DNA from: an uncultured Bacillota bacterium
GTDB lineage: Bacteria; Bacillota_I; Bacilli_A; RF39; UBA660
Assembly: GCA_946622285.1 (NCBI GenBank)
Contig: CAMOPK010000001.1
Coordinates: 1 to 41,342, forward strand
Reading direction: 5' to 3'
DNA: 41,342 nt
Shown here piece after piece: positions 16,461 to 23,793 of the stretch; the first letter of the stretch is position 1, and every line of letters begins with the position of its first letter. The notes beneath the pieces were generated by a model. It was not told where the DNA came from. It made no database searches and saw only the letters and a list, made by a program, of their open reading frames with translations. The position numbers were made by a program, and so were the translations under genes.

Positions 16461-16506
16461 TATATTTCTAATATTGCTACATTATTTTTTTCAAAATAAA
16501 AAGAGA

Positions 16507-17505
16507 CTATTTAATAATCTCTATTTCATCACCTTGTTTAAGTAAAAATGCATTAGCATCATCTGTATCTAAATGAAGTTCGAAAGTGAAATTTTCATCA
16601 ACTTTTAAGTGAACATTATCTAGAATACCACCCTTTTCACCCGTTATTTTTACTCGATATAACTTGTTTTTATCTAAGCCATATCTATTTAAATCGTCAT
16701 TATTTAAATGAATGTGACGGTCAGCAATAATGCATCCAAATTCTTTATTAACTTCACCTTTAGGACCAATTATCGTAATTCCGCATGAATTATTCAAATC
16801 ACCAGAATCTCTTACTGGTGGGTTTAATTTTAGCTTATATGAATCAGTCTTAGATATTTCTACTTGAGTATAACTTCTTACTGGTCCTAGAACACGCATA
16901 TTATCAATTTCACCATATTCGCTTTTAATTTTAACTTTTTGCTTAGAAGCGAATTGACCTTTTTGACTTAATGCATGATCAACTTCAAGTTCAAATCCTT
17001 TACCAAATAATATTTCTAAATCTTCTTTAGTTAAATGAACATGATGATTTGATATTCCAACTGGAACTTTAATTATATTTTCTAATAACATATTTTTTAA
17101 AACTCCTACTACTTTTTCTTTAGAACACCCATCTAATTTAGCAACTAATTCTTCAGTTAAGTAATTAGTATCTATTTCATATAAATAATTCTTAGCATCT
17201 ACTCTAAAATATCTTATTTTACCTTTATTTAAAGCAATGACAATTATTCTTGAATCATCTTGATCACTTATATAGTTATCAAAAAATTCAACATAATAAA
17301 TCGTACCTGTTTCGTATTTTTCTTCGCTTAATTCTTTTAATGTTAGACCATATTCAGTATCATTACTTACTTTTGAATATGAATCTCTTTCAATGAAATT
17401 TTTTAAGTTTTCTTTTGATACTAGGATATCACTTAAAATAAGCTCCTTATTTCCATTTATTAATTCTGGAATTATCCTTGCAGTATGATTGTAATTAATA
17501 GTCAC
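16507..17505 (-). CDS. PduL-type phosphotransacylase with N-terminal extension
   Basis: Converts acyl-CoA plus phosphate to acyl phosphate plus CoA. The numbering here counts from an in-frame ATG three codons upstream. Residues ~147-335 are a PduL domain: VPVGISNHHVHL (H157, H158, H160), the SQKGQFA and RVLGPVRSYTQVEIS core, RDSGDLNNS, then RHIHL (H267, H269) and LDTDDANAF; the His pairs are the expected zinc ligands. About 145 N-terminal residues are not part of PduL and are unrecognised. GTG 17503-17505 is preferred because AGGAG lies nine bases upstream; that ATG (17512-17514) touches the ribosome site. No microcompartment genes are seen, so it probably works as the acetate-pathway phosphotransacetylase with AckA. 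Confidence 0.87.
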   Translation of the reverse strand: MTINYNHTARIIPELINGNKELILSDILVSKENLKNFIERDSYSKVSNDTEYGLTLKELSEEKYETGTIYYVEFFDNYISDQDDSRIIVIALNKGKIRYFRVDAKNYLYEIDTNYLTEELVAKLDGCSKEKVVGVLKNMLLENIIKVPVGISNHHVHLTKEDLEILFGKGFELEVDHALSQKGQFASKQKVKIKSEYGEIDNMRVLGPVRSYTQVEISKTDSYKLKLNPPVRDSGDLNNSCGITIIGPKGEVNKEFGCIIADRHIHLNNDDLNRYGLDKNKLYRVKITGEKGGILDNVHLKVDENFTFELHLDTDDANAFLLKQGDEIEIIK

Positions 17506-17524
17506 ATTTATCATCTCCTATTTA

Positions 17525-17533
17525 ATTATACCA
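17525..17533 (-). promoter_or_regulatory. Extended -10 promoter of the PduL gene
   Basis: Minus-strand TGG-TATAAT (-10 at 17525-17530), divergent from the lemA promoter. Confidence 0.6.
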
Positions 17534-17553
17534 CTTAAATCTAATATTTTAAA

Positions 17554-17582
17554 TTGAAATATTGGTCATTATTTGCTATAAT
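17554..17582 (+). promoter_or_regulatory. Promoter of lemA
   Basis: TTGAAA (17554-17559), 17-base spacer, TATAAT (17577-17582) with a TGC extension: one of the strongest promoters in the window. Confidence 0.85.
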
Positions 17583-17598
17583 CAATATAGGTGATTAT

Positions 17599-18126
17599 AT
17601 GGAAGTCGCAACAATAATTTGTATTGTAATTGCAGTCGTAGCTTTATTATCAATTGGATTTGTAAGTATCTATAATCGTTTTCAGGAAAATATTATTAGA
17701 ATCAATGAAGTTGAAAGTAATATTGATAATGTTTTAAGAAAAAGATTTGATTTATTAAATAAATCGGTTTCAATCATTAAAAATGAATTACCAGATATTG
17801 AAAATCCACTTGCTATTATTGATGAATTGCATTCAAAAAAGATGACTAATTTTGATTTAGATCGTTCACTTTATCAAGCAATTAATGAATTTGATTCTTA
17901 TAAAGATAAAATAGAAGATCCAGAATTTGGTAAAATTGATGCTGTAATAAAAGAAACAGAAGCGGAATTAGTAGCTTACAGAAAATATTATAACGATGTA
18001 ACAACTGATTATAATCGTCTAAGACATAAGTTCCCTTCTAATCTTGTTGCACTTATATGCAAATATAAGGATCGAAATTACTATGATAATAAGAATGTCT
18101 TAAAAGATGATAATTTAAAACTATAA
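17599..18126 (+). CDS. lemA: LemA family protein
   Basis: Membrane-anchored helical protein of 175 residues. One N-terminal span (residues ~4-25) is followed by RFQENIIRINEVESNIDNVLRKRFDLL, the LemA signature region, and long helices to the C-terminus. ATG at 17599 follows GGTGATTAT; the 15 codons ahead of it overlap the promoter. Its family role is unclear; LemA is often linked to membrane quality control. It is a single plus-strand gene with its own promoter, converging on the DivIC-like gene. Confidence 0.85.
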   Translation: MEVATIICIVIAVVALLSIGFVSIYNRFQENIIRINEVESNIDNVLRKRFDLLNKSVSIIKNELPDIENPLAIIDELHSKKMTNFDLDRSLYQAINEFDSYKDKIEDPEFGKIDAVIKETEAELVAYRKYYNDVTTDYNRLRHKFPSNLVALICKYKDRNYYDNKNVLKDDNLKL

Positions 18127-18128
18127 AA

Positions 18129-18158
18129 AAAGTATCAGGCAACTGATACTTTCTTTTT
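18129..18158. terminator. Bidirectional terminator, lemA / divIC-like
   Basis: Perfect 10-bp stem AAAGTATCAG/CTGATACTTT (18129-18138 with 18143-18152) closed by a GCAA (GNRA) tetraloop. The stop codon TGA of the opposing gene (18135-18137) is in the stem. Confidence 0.94.
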
Positions 18159-18584
18159 TGGTTCTTTCTTTATTTTAGCAACTATAAATGCTAAAACTGC
18201 TATTATTAACCCAATAACAACAGTATTTAGAATAATAATATATGTAGGAACATTTTCGGTTAAATCCCCTTCAACAGTTTCTACTGCTTTTTTTTCGTCT
18301 ATTTTAATGACATATTCACCATCTTTAGAATATAAATATTCCTCTCTTGCATAACGTGCTAAATAGTCATCATCTTTAAGTTTGCTTATTTCTTGATTAA
18401 GAACAGCTTCTTTATCTTTTAATTCATATAATTGAGCTTGCAATTTTTTTTCTTCAGCTTCATACTTTTTCTTAGAAACGCCATAATTAATCACACTAAA
18501 AGAAACATAGCCAAATAGAACAATTGCTACGACAAATGTTATAAATGCACGAACTTTAAGTTTTAATCTACGTTTCTTCTTCAT
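18135..18584 (-). CDS. DivIC/FtsB-like septum protein with extra C-terminal span
   Basis: Division protein of the septum-formation-initiator family, which forms the DivIC-FtsL-DivIB complex. It has a basic cytosolic N-terminus (MKKKRRLKLK), a first membrane span (residues ~12-34), a coiled coil (~36-72, KKKYEAEEKKLQAQLYELK) and the conserved segment DDDYLARYAREEYLYSKDGEYVIKI. It then has an unusual second span (~114-137) and a basic tail. Standard DivIC has one span. ATG follows AGAGGGT. It is monocistronic, with a promoter directly after the preceding terminator. Confidence 0.85.
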   Translation of the reverse strand: MKKKRRLKLKVRAFITFVVAIVLFGYVSFSVINYGVSKKKYEAEEKKLQAQLYELKDKEAVLNQEISKLKDDDYLARYAREEYLYSKDGEYVIKIDEKKAVETVEGDLTENVPTYIIILNTVVIGLIIAVLAFIVAKIKKEPKKKVSVA

Positions 18585-18603
18585 ATGGCATACCCTCTAG
18601 TTT

Positions 18604-18612
18604 ATTATATCA
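18604..18612 (-). promoter_or_regulatory. Extended -10 promoter of the DivIC-like gene
   Basis: Minus-strand TGA-TATAAT (-10 at 18604-18609), just after the terminator of the upstream gene. Confidence 0.55.
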
Positions 18613-18621
18613 TAAAAAAGC

Positions 18622-18651
18622 AACAAAAAAAGCAATAAAAGTTATTGCTTT
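18622..18651 (-). terminator. Terminator of the anchored Glu-Pro protein gene
   Basis: Stem AAAGCAATAA/TTATTGCTTT (18629-18638 with 18642-18651), 3-base loop, T-run on the minus strand. The stop codon TAA (18642-18644) is in the stem. Confidence 0.88.
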
Positions 18652-19382
18652 ACACTTTCACTTGACACCCAATAATATTTTTCACCATTTTTAGCAAATG
18701 TATGCTTATATTGAGGAAGTTTATATTCAACTGTCGAGTCTTTTAAATCATCGATTGTATCAAATGATGCTATTGCCGTTGAATCAAGCGCTTTTTCTTT
18801 TAGATAGACTTTACCATCATCTGCATAATCTAAATGACCTGCACTTTCATATATGATGATTGAATCTTCAACTAATTCATATTTTTCATATTTCCCAAAT
18901 ATTTTTTCACCAAATTCGTTGCAATAACGTTTGCATTCATAATTAGTTCCTTCAACTGTGCAAATACCATCTGTATTCAATTTTTCTTGATTAAATACTT
19001 CCTTATATTTGGCATCAAATATGGCTTTATCATATGTTTTTGTTTCTTCACAAGTATCACTTAAAGTGTTTAATATTATATTATCGCGAACATTTTCTGA
19101 TAAAGTTTCAAACGTAACCTTTTCATTATCCCTGAATTCTGGATTATATCCAATTATTGCATAAAGTTCTTTTGCAAGATTTTCATAATTATCAGTTGGT
19201 TCTTCTTCTGGTTCATTAATAACTGGCTCATTAACTGGTTCATTTTCTTTTTCATTTGTAACTGGTTCTTTTACTTCTTCTTTTTTATGAAGTTTAAAAT
19301 AAACTATACCACCTAAGATTCCCAAACAAATTAATGCCAAAAGAATAGAAACAACTGTTACTTTACTACTGCTTTTTTCCAT
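18642..19382 (-). CDS. Membrane-anchored extracytoplasmic protein, unknown
   Basis: 246 residues, no family recognised. A short cytosolic start and one span (residues ~9-30) are followed by an Asn-Glu-Pro-Val rich linker (repeats of EPV, NEP, EEP, residues ~36-64), then a folded outer domain with five cysteines (ICTVEGTNYECKRYCNEF), probably disulfide-bonded. The linker suggests that the domain is held off the membrane through the wall. ATG 19380-19382 follows AAGG by nine bases; a TTG three codons upstream lies in that spacer. A TGT-TATGAT box lies at 19407-19415. Confidence 0.8.
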   Translation of the reverse strand: MEKSSSKVTVVSILLALICLGILGGIVYFKLHKKEEVKEPVTNEKENEPVNEPVINEPEEEPTDNYENLAKELYAIIGYNPEFRDNEKVTFETLSENVRDNIILNTLSDTCEETKTYDKAIFDAKYKEVFNQEKLNTDGICTVEGTNYECKRYCNEFGEKIFGKYEKYELVEDSIIIYESAGHLDYADDGKVYLKEKALDSTAIASFDTIDDLKDSTVEYKLPQYKHTFAKNGEKYYWVSSESVKQ

Positions 19383-19454
19383 ATATAACAACCTTCAATC
19401 AATAAAATCATAACACATATTTTAAGGTTTAACAATAAAAAGGTGCTGTTAAAT

Positions 19455-19487
19455 AATAAAAAAAGATTAGCTAATAACTAATCCTTT
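19455..19487 (-). terminator. Terminator of the kinase-like gene
   Basis: Stem GATTAG/CTAATC (19465-19470 with 19478-19483), 7-base loop, seven T on the minus strand. The stop TAA (19467-19469) is in the stem. Confidence 0.78.
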
Positions 19488-20198
19488 TCTTTTTCCCACA
19501 TCATCAATCATTTGATTGATTGCATCATAACTTGTATCAGTTCGTTTTACTATTGTACTTACAAGTTCTTCTGATAGACCTTTTTTTAAAAGTATTTCGC
19601 CATAGAATTTCAAGTCGGAATCCTCATATTCTTCACCATAATAGTCAAAATCATATAATAAGTCGACCAAAAGATGCAATAATGATCTTAATGTCATTTG
19701 TCTATATTGTTCATTTGGTTCATCAGTATATGCAATACCTCTACCATCTAAATCAATTATTTGAATATTACCCATAAGTGAAATTAAAATATTACTATTA
19801 TGTCCTTGAAAATCCTTTTTATTTGCTAAATCGAAGTGATATATATTATTATCTGTTAATTCTTTAACTTGCATTATAATTTTTCTAATAATTTCAAGTT
19901 TCATTTTCTTTGGTAATATACAAATATTATGAATATTAGTATATAAATGATGGTATTTTAATATACAACCTGCAAATGCATCATCAACATAAAGTGTACC
20001 TAATGGTAATGTTGAATGCTTTATTAATGGTTGTCTACTTACAGCAGTTTGAATTTGTTCTGGTGAATGTGAATCATCTTTACAAGTATAAAGTTTGTAT
20101 AGAATACCTTTACCAGCATTATAAACGATACCTTCAGTACCTCTACCAATTATTCTAAGCTTTCTTAAATCTTCTGATTTTATCCTTGCTTCTAGCAT
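19467..20198 (-). CDS. Protein-kinase-fold protein
   Basis: Compact kinase-like protein of 243 residues. The glycine loop is IGRGTEGIVY (residues 17-26), and a Lys in ILYKLY (K35) is the likely ATP-binding Lys. The catalytic loop reads YHFDLANKKDFQGHNSNIL (H121, D123, N136), with an unusually long insertion between the Asp and Asn. The Mg-binding motif is IIDLDG (D149 or D151) instead of DFG. The C-lobe is short. ATG follows AAGGGG. It is neither a PASTA-type nor a two-component kinase. The target is unknown; protein, small-molecule or wall-sugar phosphorylation are all possible. Confidence 0.78.
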   Translation of the reverse strand: MLEARIKSEDLRKLRIIGRGTEGIVYNAGKGILYKLYTCKDDSHSPEQIQTAVSRQPLIKHSTLPLGTLYVDDAFAGCILKYHHLYTNIHNICILPKKMKLEIIRKIIMQVKELTDNNIYHFDLANKKDFQGHNSNILISLMGNIQIIDLDGRGIAYTDEPNEQYRQMTLRSLLHLLVDLLYDFDYYGEEYEDSDLKFYGEILLKKGLSEELVSTIVKRTDTSYDAINQMIDDVGKRKGLVIS

Positions 20199-20229
20199 AA
20201 AAACCCCTTCTTCAAGACGTATATATTAG

Positions 20230-20261
20230 CACAAAAAGAAAACATTTGCAAATTGCAAATG
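20230..20261 (-). terminator. Terminator of the zinc-ribbon/TPM operon
   Basis: Palindrome CATTTGC-AAATT-GCAAATG (20243-20249 with 20255-20261), followed on the minus strand by an interrupted T-run. It lies five bases after the TPM stop. Confidence 0.82.
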
Positions 20262-20265
20262 CTTT

Positions 20266-21192
20266 TTAAAAGTGTCTTCCGCCGCCACCACCGTGGCCTC
20301 CACCTGATGATCCGGAGTGTGAAGAATGACCTCCTCCTCCGCCTCCACCGCCACCGCCACTACTGCTACTAATAGTATAAGACGATGTGTGTGAATGTAA
20401 GAATTGATCAACTTTCTTGTTATAACGAACAGTTGAACGATCCATATATACTGCAGCCAATGTTTCTTTTTTAACCATTTTGTTTTTCTTAATAAGAACA
20501 ATCATGATTATTAATGTTATAAATCCAGATATACCAGCTGCTGGTATAAGTGGAAGTACATATTTAGGTGGATTTTTCTTTATATATCCATCGTCATCAA
20601 TATAATAATCTTCATCTGGTCCTCTATCAAAGTAATAATTTGCTGACTCAACAAATGATGAAAATCCATTATAATAGTTTCCATTTTTTATATCATAAAA
20701 TATCTCATCTAATATTGATTCACATGTATTATAGTCATAATAAAGTTGAGCATTACCAAATGTATATATATTGTAAAAACGATTATAGGAATTCATATTT
20801 ATAATTAAAATAATTCCACTATATTTTTCAAAATTCAATCCGAAATCATTATAATCGTAGAAATCAGCGGCATAATCTTCAATTTCTGAATCAGATAATT
20901 CTTTATCAATAGTAAGAACTACCATATCGATATTAGTTTCATCAATGTATGCTTTAATTTTATCATATAGTTCTTTTTCTTCTGCCTCTGTCATTATTTC
21001 AGCAAAGTCATATATTTTCTCAGATGCATCTACTCGAGGTGTTCTTTTTACATTTTCAATATTACTTTCTGTAATATTCCATTTTTTATTAACACCTAAA
21101 TCATCATCAGTACGAGGTGTTGTATTTGTGCTAGCAGCTACAATACTTAATCCTAAGAACAAAGATATTAAAATTAACCAAATCTTTTTCAT
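20266..21192 (-). CDS. TPM-domain membrane protein with Gly-rich tail
   Basis: 308 residues with a signal peptide (1-20), a TPM domain (~50-190: IYDFAEIMTEAEEKELYDKI, DMVVLTIDKELSDSEIEDYAADFYD, GIILIINM), an acidic tyrosine patch, one membrane span (~211-234) and a cytosolic part ending in a Gly/Ser/His-rich tail (277-308). TPM proteins of the YgcG type commonly have such tails; the domain was first studied in photosystem repair and shows phosphatase activity in some cases. It begins ATGA-overlapped with the zinc-ribbon gene, so the two are made together, probably as a complex. The tail codons give a locally G+C-rich stretch. Confidence 0.88.
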   Translation of the reverse strand: MKKIWLILISLFLGLSIVAASTNTTPRTDDDLGVNKKWNITESNIENVKRTPRVDASEKIYDFAEIMTEAEEKELYDKIKAYIDETNIDMVVLTIDKELSDSEIEDYAADFYDYNDFGLNFEKYSGIILIINMNSYNRFYNIYTFGNAQLYYDYNTCESILDEIFYDIKNGNYYNGFSSFVESANYYFDRGPDEDYYIDDDGYIKKNPPKYVLPLIPAAGISGFITLIIMIVLIKKNKMVKKETLAAVYMDRSTVRYNKKVDQFLHSHTSSYTISSSSGGGGGGGGGGHSSHSGSSGGGHGGGGGRHF

Positions 21193-22271
21193 AGTTTACC
21201 ACCACCTAACAAGAAAATAACGAGTGAGGCGATTATTATAAATGCTACAATACCTGCAAATATGCCTGCAGCATATGCTAGTGCACGACCGACTGAAATT
21301 GGCATATTACCAACAAATTCCCCAGTCTGACCATTCATTGCAAACAAATAATATTTGTCTTTATATTTAACGTTTACCATAAATACTGGTAAAAGTGCAT
21401 ATTGAGTTTTTCTTAAATTATCTTTAAGAGTATTTCCGGTAATATTAACTGTTGAATACCCTCTCATTGAAGATCTTGCTTCATTCAAAGTTGAATTATA
21501 TGATCTTTTTTTAGCAATTTCATATGCTTTTTCTTTTGAAACATCATATTTTTCAGCCAAGAATCCTGATAAATAAGCGTGATTGTAATCAACTAATCCC
21601 CTATAATCAAATGGTTCAATGGTAGTCATAATATCATCAGCAAATTTTTCACTACCATCAACTGGAACAAGGTTATATCCAACACTTAGTTCTCTTTCAA
21701 CACGATATGTATCAGTTTTAGTATAATGAGTATCTCCTGATGTCCAACTAGTAACTTTTGTTCCTTTTGCTGTTACTCCACCAAAATAAGTTATGTCATA
21801 TAACCAAAATGGTACATATAAACCTGTTATTTTTTCGATGTTCTTTTCGGAAACAAAATCTTTAGGTAAAAGTGGTCTTCCCTTTTTTAATGCTTTAAAT
21901 GCATTAATAGCATCTTCTTTTACTACTTTAAAAGGAATTAACTTATCTGGTTTAAATTCACCTGATAATTTATTTTTAAGAATTGCTGTATTTCCACAAT
22001 ATAAGCAGAATGTTGAAACTGTATTTTCATCAGCAATTATTTCAGCACCACAGTCTTTACAAAGATATGTGTCATATGATACATTTTCTTCTTTTTTTAC
22101 TTCTTTTTTAGGTTCTTCAGTTTCTTCTTTTACAACACCAAGTTTAATTAAATCATCTAGTGTATATTCAGAATCACAATATCCACATTTCCATTTTGCT
22201 AGTTTTGTAACATATAACAAAGGTGCCCCACAGGCTGGACATTTATGATCCATAGCTCTTGTTTTTGCCAT
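21189..22271 (-). CDS. Double zinc-ribbon membrane protein, partner of TPM protein
   Basis: 360 residues. Two zinc ribbons lie at the N-terminus: C11/C14/C29/C32 (CPACG, CGYC) and C71/C74/C89/C92 (CKDCG, CLYCG), joined by a Glu/Lys linker. A conserved central domain (VPFWLYDITYFGGVTAKG, YLLFAMNGQTGEFVGNMPIS) resembles bacterial proteins annotated as TFIIB-type zinc-ribbon-containing or helicase-like, although no helicase motif is visible. A C-terminal span (~332-356) anchors it with the ribbons in the cytosol. ATG follows AGGTGATAGA. It is co-translated with the TPM gene. Confidence 0.83.
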   Translation of the reverse strand: MAKTRAMDHKCPACGAPLLYVTKLAKWKCGYCDSEYTLDDLIKLGVVKEETEEPKKEVKKEENVSYDTYLCKDCGAEIIADENTVSTFCLYCGNTAILKNKLSGEFKPDKLIPFKVVKEDAINAFKALKKGRPLLPKDFVSEKNIEKITGLYVPFWLYDITYFGGVTAKGTKVTSWTSGDTHYTKTDTYRVERELSVGYNLVPVDGSEKFADDIMTTIEPFDYRGLVDYNHAYLSGFLAEKYDVSKEKAYEIAKKRSYNSTLNEARSSMRGYSTVNITGNTLKDNLRKTQYALLPVFMVNVKYKDKYYLFAMNGQTGEFVGNMPISVGRALAYAAGIFAGIVAFIIIASLVIFLLGGGKL

Positions 22272-22286
22272 TCTATCACCTACTTA

Positions 22287-22295
22287 AGTATAACA
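22287..22295 (-). promoter_or_regulatory. Extended -10 promoter of zinc-ribbon/TPM operon
   Basis: Minus-strand TGT-TATACT (-10 at 22287-22292). Confidence 0.6.
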
Positions 22296-22305
22296 TTTTT
22301 AATAA

Positions 22306-22341
22306 AAAAATGGAATAAAAAAGAGTGCATTATTGCACTCT
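22306..22341 (-). terminator. Terminator of the 455-residue secreted protein gene
   Basis: Stem AGAGTGCA/TGCACTCT (22322-22329 with 22334-22341), loop TTAT, A-rich side giving T on the minus strand. It lies two bases after the stop. Confidence 0.88.
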
Positions 22342-22343
22342 CT

Positions 22344-23711
22344 TTATCTTACATAACTTTGATTGCCAGTTACTGAAGAAAGATGTGGTCTTATTGTATA
22401 ACAATGACTTTGATCTAAATTACATATTGTTGCTCTTGCAACGATTTCTCTACTTGTATTATCATCTACATCACTAGCTTCATATATTCTCTTAGATAAA
22501 GCTGATATGTTAGATACATCATGATAAGTTCCAAATACATCAGCACCATCTACATGAGCAATCATATAAGTATTTAATTTACCACCATTAAATCTATATT
22601 CTTTAGTATATTTCTTATCAGCAGTTTCTTCAAGGAATAAATATTCTAAAGTATCAGAACCACCTTCAACATCAGCTAAGCTATTATGTGTTGCAAGTTC
22701 ATAATCGGAATAACCATCACTTGCTGATATGGCAGAATAAACTCTATATTCTTTAATCATAAACTTTGTTGTATCAACATTATTTAATTTAAATTTAACG
22801 TTATAGAAATTAACTTCCGAATTAATTCCAACTCCCATAATACCCAAATTAGATTCAACATTAATAGCATAATCATCATTAATTGTAGCATCTAGTTTAA
22901 CAGTGTGACCACTTAGTCCAAGCACAGCATAAGCTCCGTTTGTTTCAATGTTTGAATACTCACTATATAGTTTTACATCTCCATCACCATAAGAGTAATA
23001 GAATCTACTAACTATCTGTTGAAGTTCATGAGAATCGAATGTATATGATACTAAGTCGATTGGGACAGGTACTAATTCTTCATTATTTGCGCCTACAAAT
23101 TTACCAAAATCATATCTTGCATCTGTACTAGCTATAGTTCCATCTGTATTTTTTAATACATAGAATTCTACATTGTAATTGTCAAGATTTTCATTTTCAC
23201 CATCAAATTTATTTGATGAACCATTATTACTTAATAACTTTGCTATTTGAGTAAAATATGTTGTATCGTAAATGCTAATTGAAGAATTACAACTAACACT
23301 TGTCAATAAAGAGAAATCACAGTCCATTTCTGGAGTTATCATAACTTCTGCTCCATTGAATGTTTCGATTTCGAAAGCATCCGGAGCTGTCAATGCCTCT
23401 CCTGTTATTGCATCGATCCAACTTCCGTCAGATTTTTTGTAATAAATTGTGTTACTTTCTAAATAACCTAATGACTTTGATGCTTGCATAATTCTTTGTG
23501 TTGTTAATCTGCCATCATAGTCAGTAATTGTCTGTCTAGTATACATTGTTTTTCCTATTACATAAGATAATGTAGGAATATCACTAGCTAAAACATATTT
23601 TTCACCATATACGCTTTCATCTCTAACGGTTCCTTTCCCACCTGCAGGGACTGCTTTAACCATTGGTATAAAACATAAACAAAATACTAATAACAATATT
23701 TTTTTCTTCAT
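22344..23711 (-). CDS. Secreted 455-residue protein, unknown
   Basis: No family recognised. It has a Sec signal peptide (residues 1-20, MKKKILLLVFCLCFIPMVKA) and no other membrane span. It also has no lipobox, LPXTG or wall-binding repeat. The mature protein is Ser/Thr/Asp/Tyr-rich and looks mainly beta-stranded; cysteine pairs (MDCDFSLLTSVSCN, TICNLDQSHC) could form disulfides. The ending SSVTGNQSYVR is not an anchor, so it is probably released or held non-covalently. The ribosome site before the ATG is weak (AGGAAGATAATT). Codon use matches the neighbours, giving no sign of recent transfer. Confidence 0.78.
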   Translation of the reverse strand: MKKKILLLVFCLCFIPMVKAVPAGGKGTVRDESVYGEKYVLASDIPTLSYVIGKTMYTRQTITDYDGRLTTQRIMQASKSLGYLESNTIYYKKSDGSWIDAITGEALTAPDAFEIETFNGAEVMITPEMDCDFSLLTSVSCNSSISIYDTTYFTQIAKLLSNNGSSNKFDGENENLDNYNVEFYVLKNTDGTIASTDARYDFGKFVGANNEELVPVPIDLVSYTFDSHELQQIVSRFYYSYGDGDVKLYSEYSNIETNGAYAVLGLSGHTVKLDATINDDYAINVESNLGIMGVGINSEVNFYNVKFKLNNVDTTKFMIKEYRVYSAISASDGYSDYELATHNSLADVEGGSDTLEYLFLEETADKKYTKEYRFNGGKLNTYMIAHVDGADVFGTYHDVSNISALSKRIYEASDVDDNTSREIVARATICNLDQSHCYTIRPHLSSVTGNQSYVR

Positions 23712-23766
23712 AATTATCTTCCTATTCTTCTATTTTATTTTATCACTTTTAAATGCGAATGTCTAT

Positions 23767-23793
23767 GAAAAAAGATTGCCTATTCGGCAATCT
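23767..23793 (-). terminator. Terminator of prfB-ftsE-ftsX
   Basis: Stem AGATTGCC/GGCAATCT (23773-23780 with 23786-23793), loop TATTC, T-run on the minus strand. The ftsX stop (23792-23794) overlaps the stem end. Confidence 0.9.

Noticed and set aside
16433-16500. T-box riboswitch ahead of argS
   Set aside because: The leader is short and has no specifier stem, T-box sequence or terminator; argS is coupled to the DUF1934 gene.
20277-20362. Possible tandem repeat or CRISPR-like array
   Set aside because: The regular GGN/CCN pattern is the Gly-rich tail of the TPM protein; there are no spacers. No CRISPR array was seen anywhere in the window.
20226-20501. Overlapping minus-strand frame across the end of the TPM gene
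   Set aside because: It is an out-of-frame shadow of the TPM gene's Gly/Ser/His codons and continues through the terminator.
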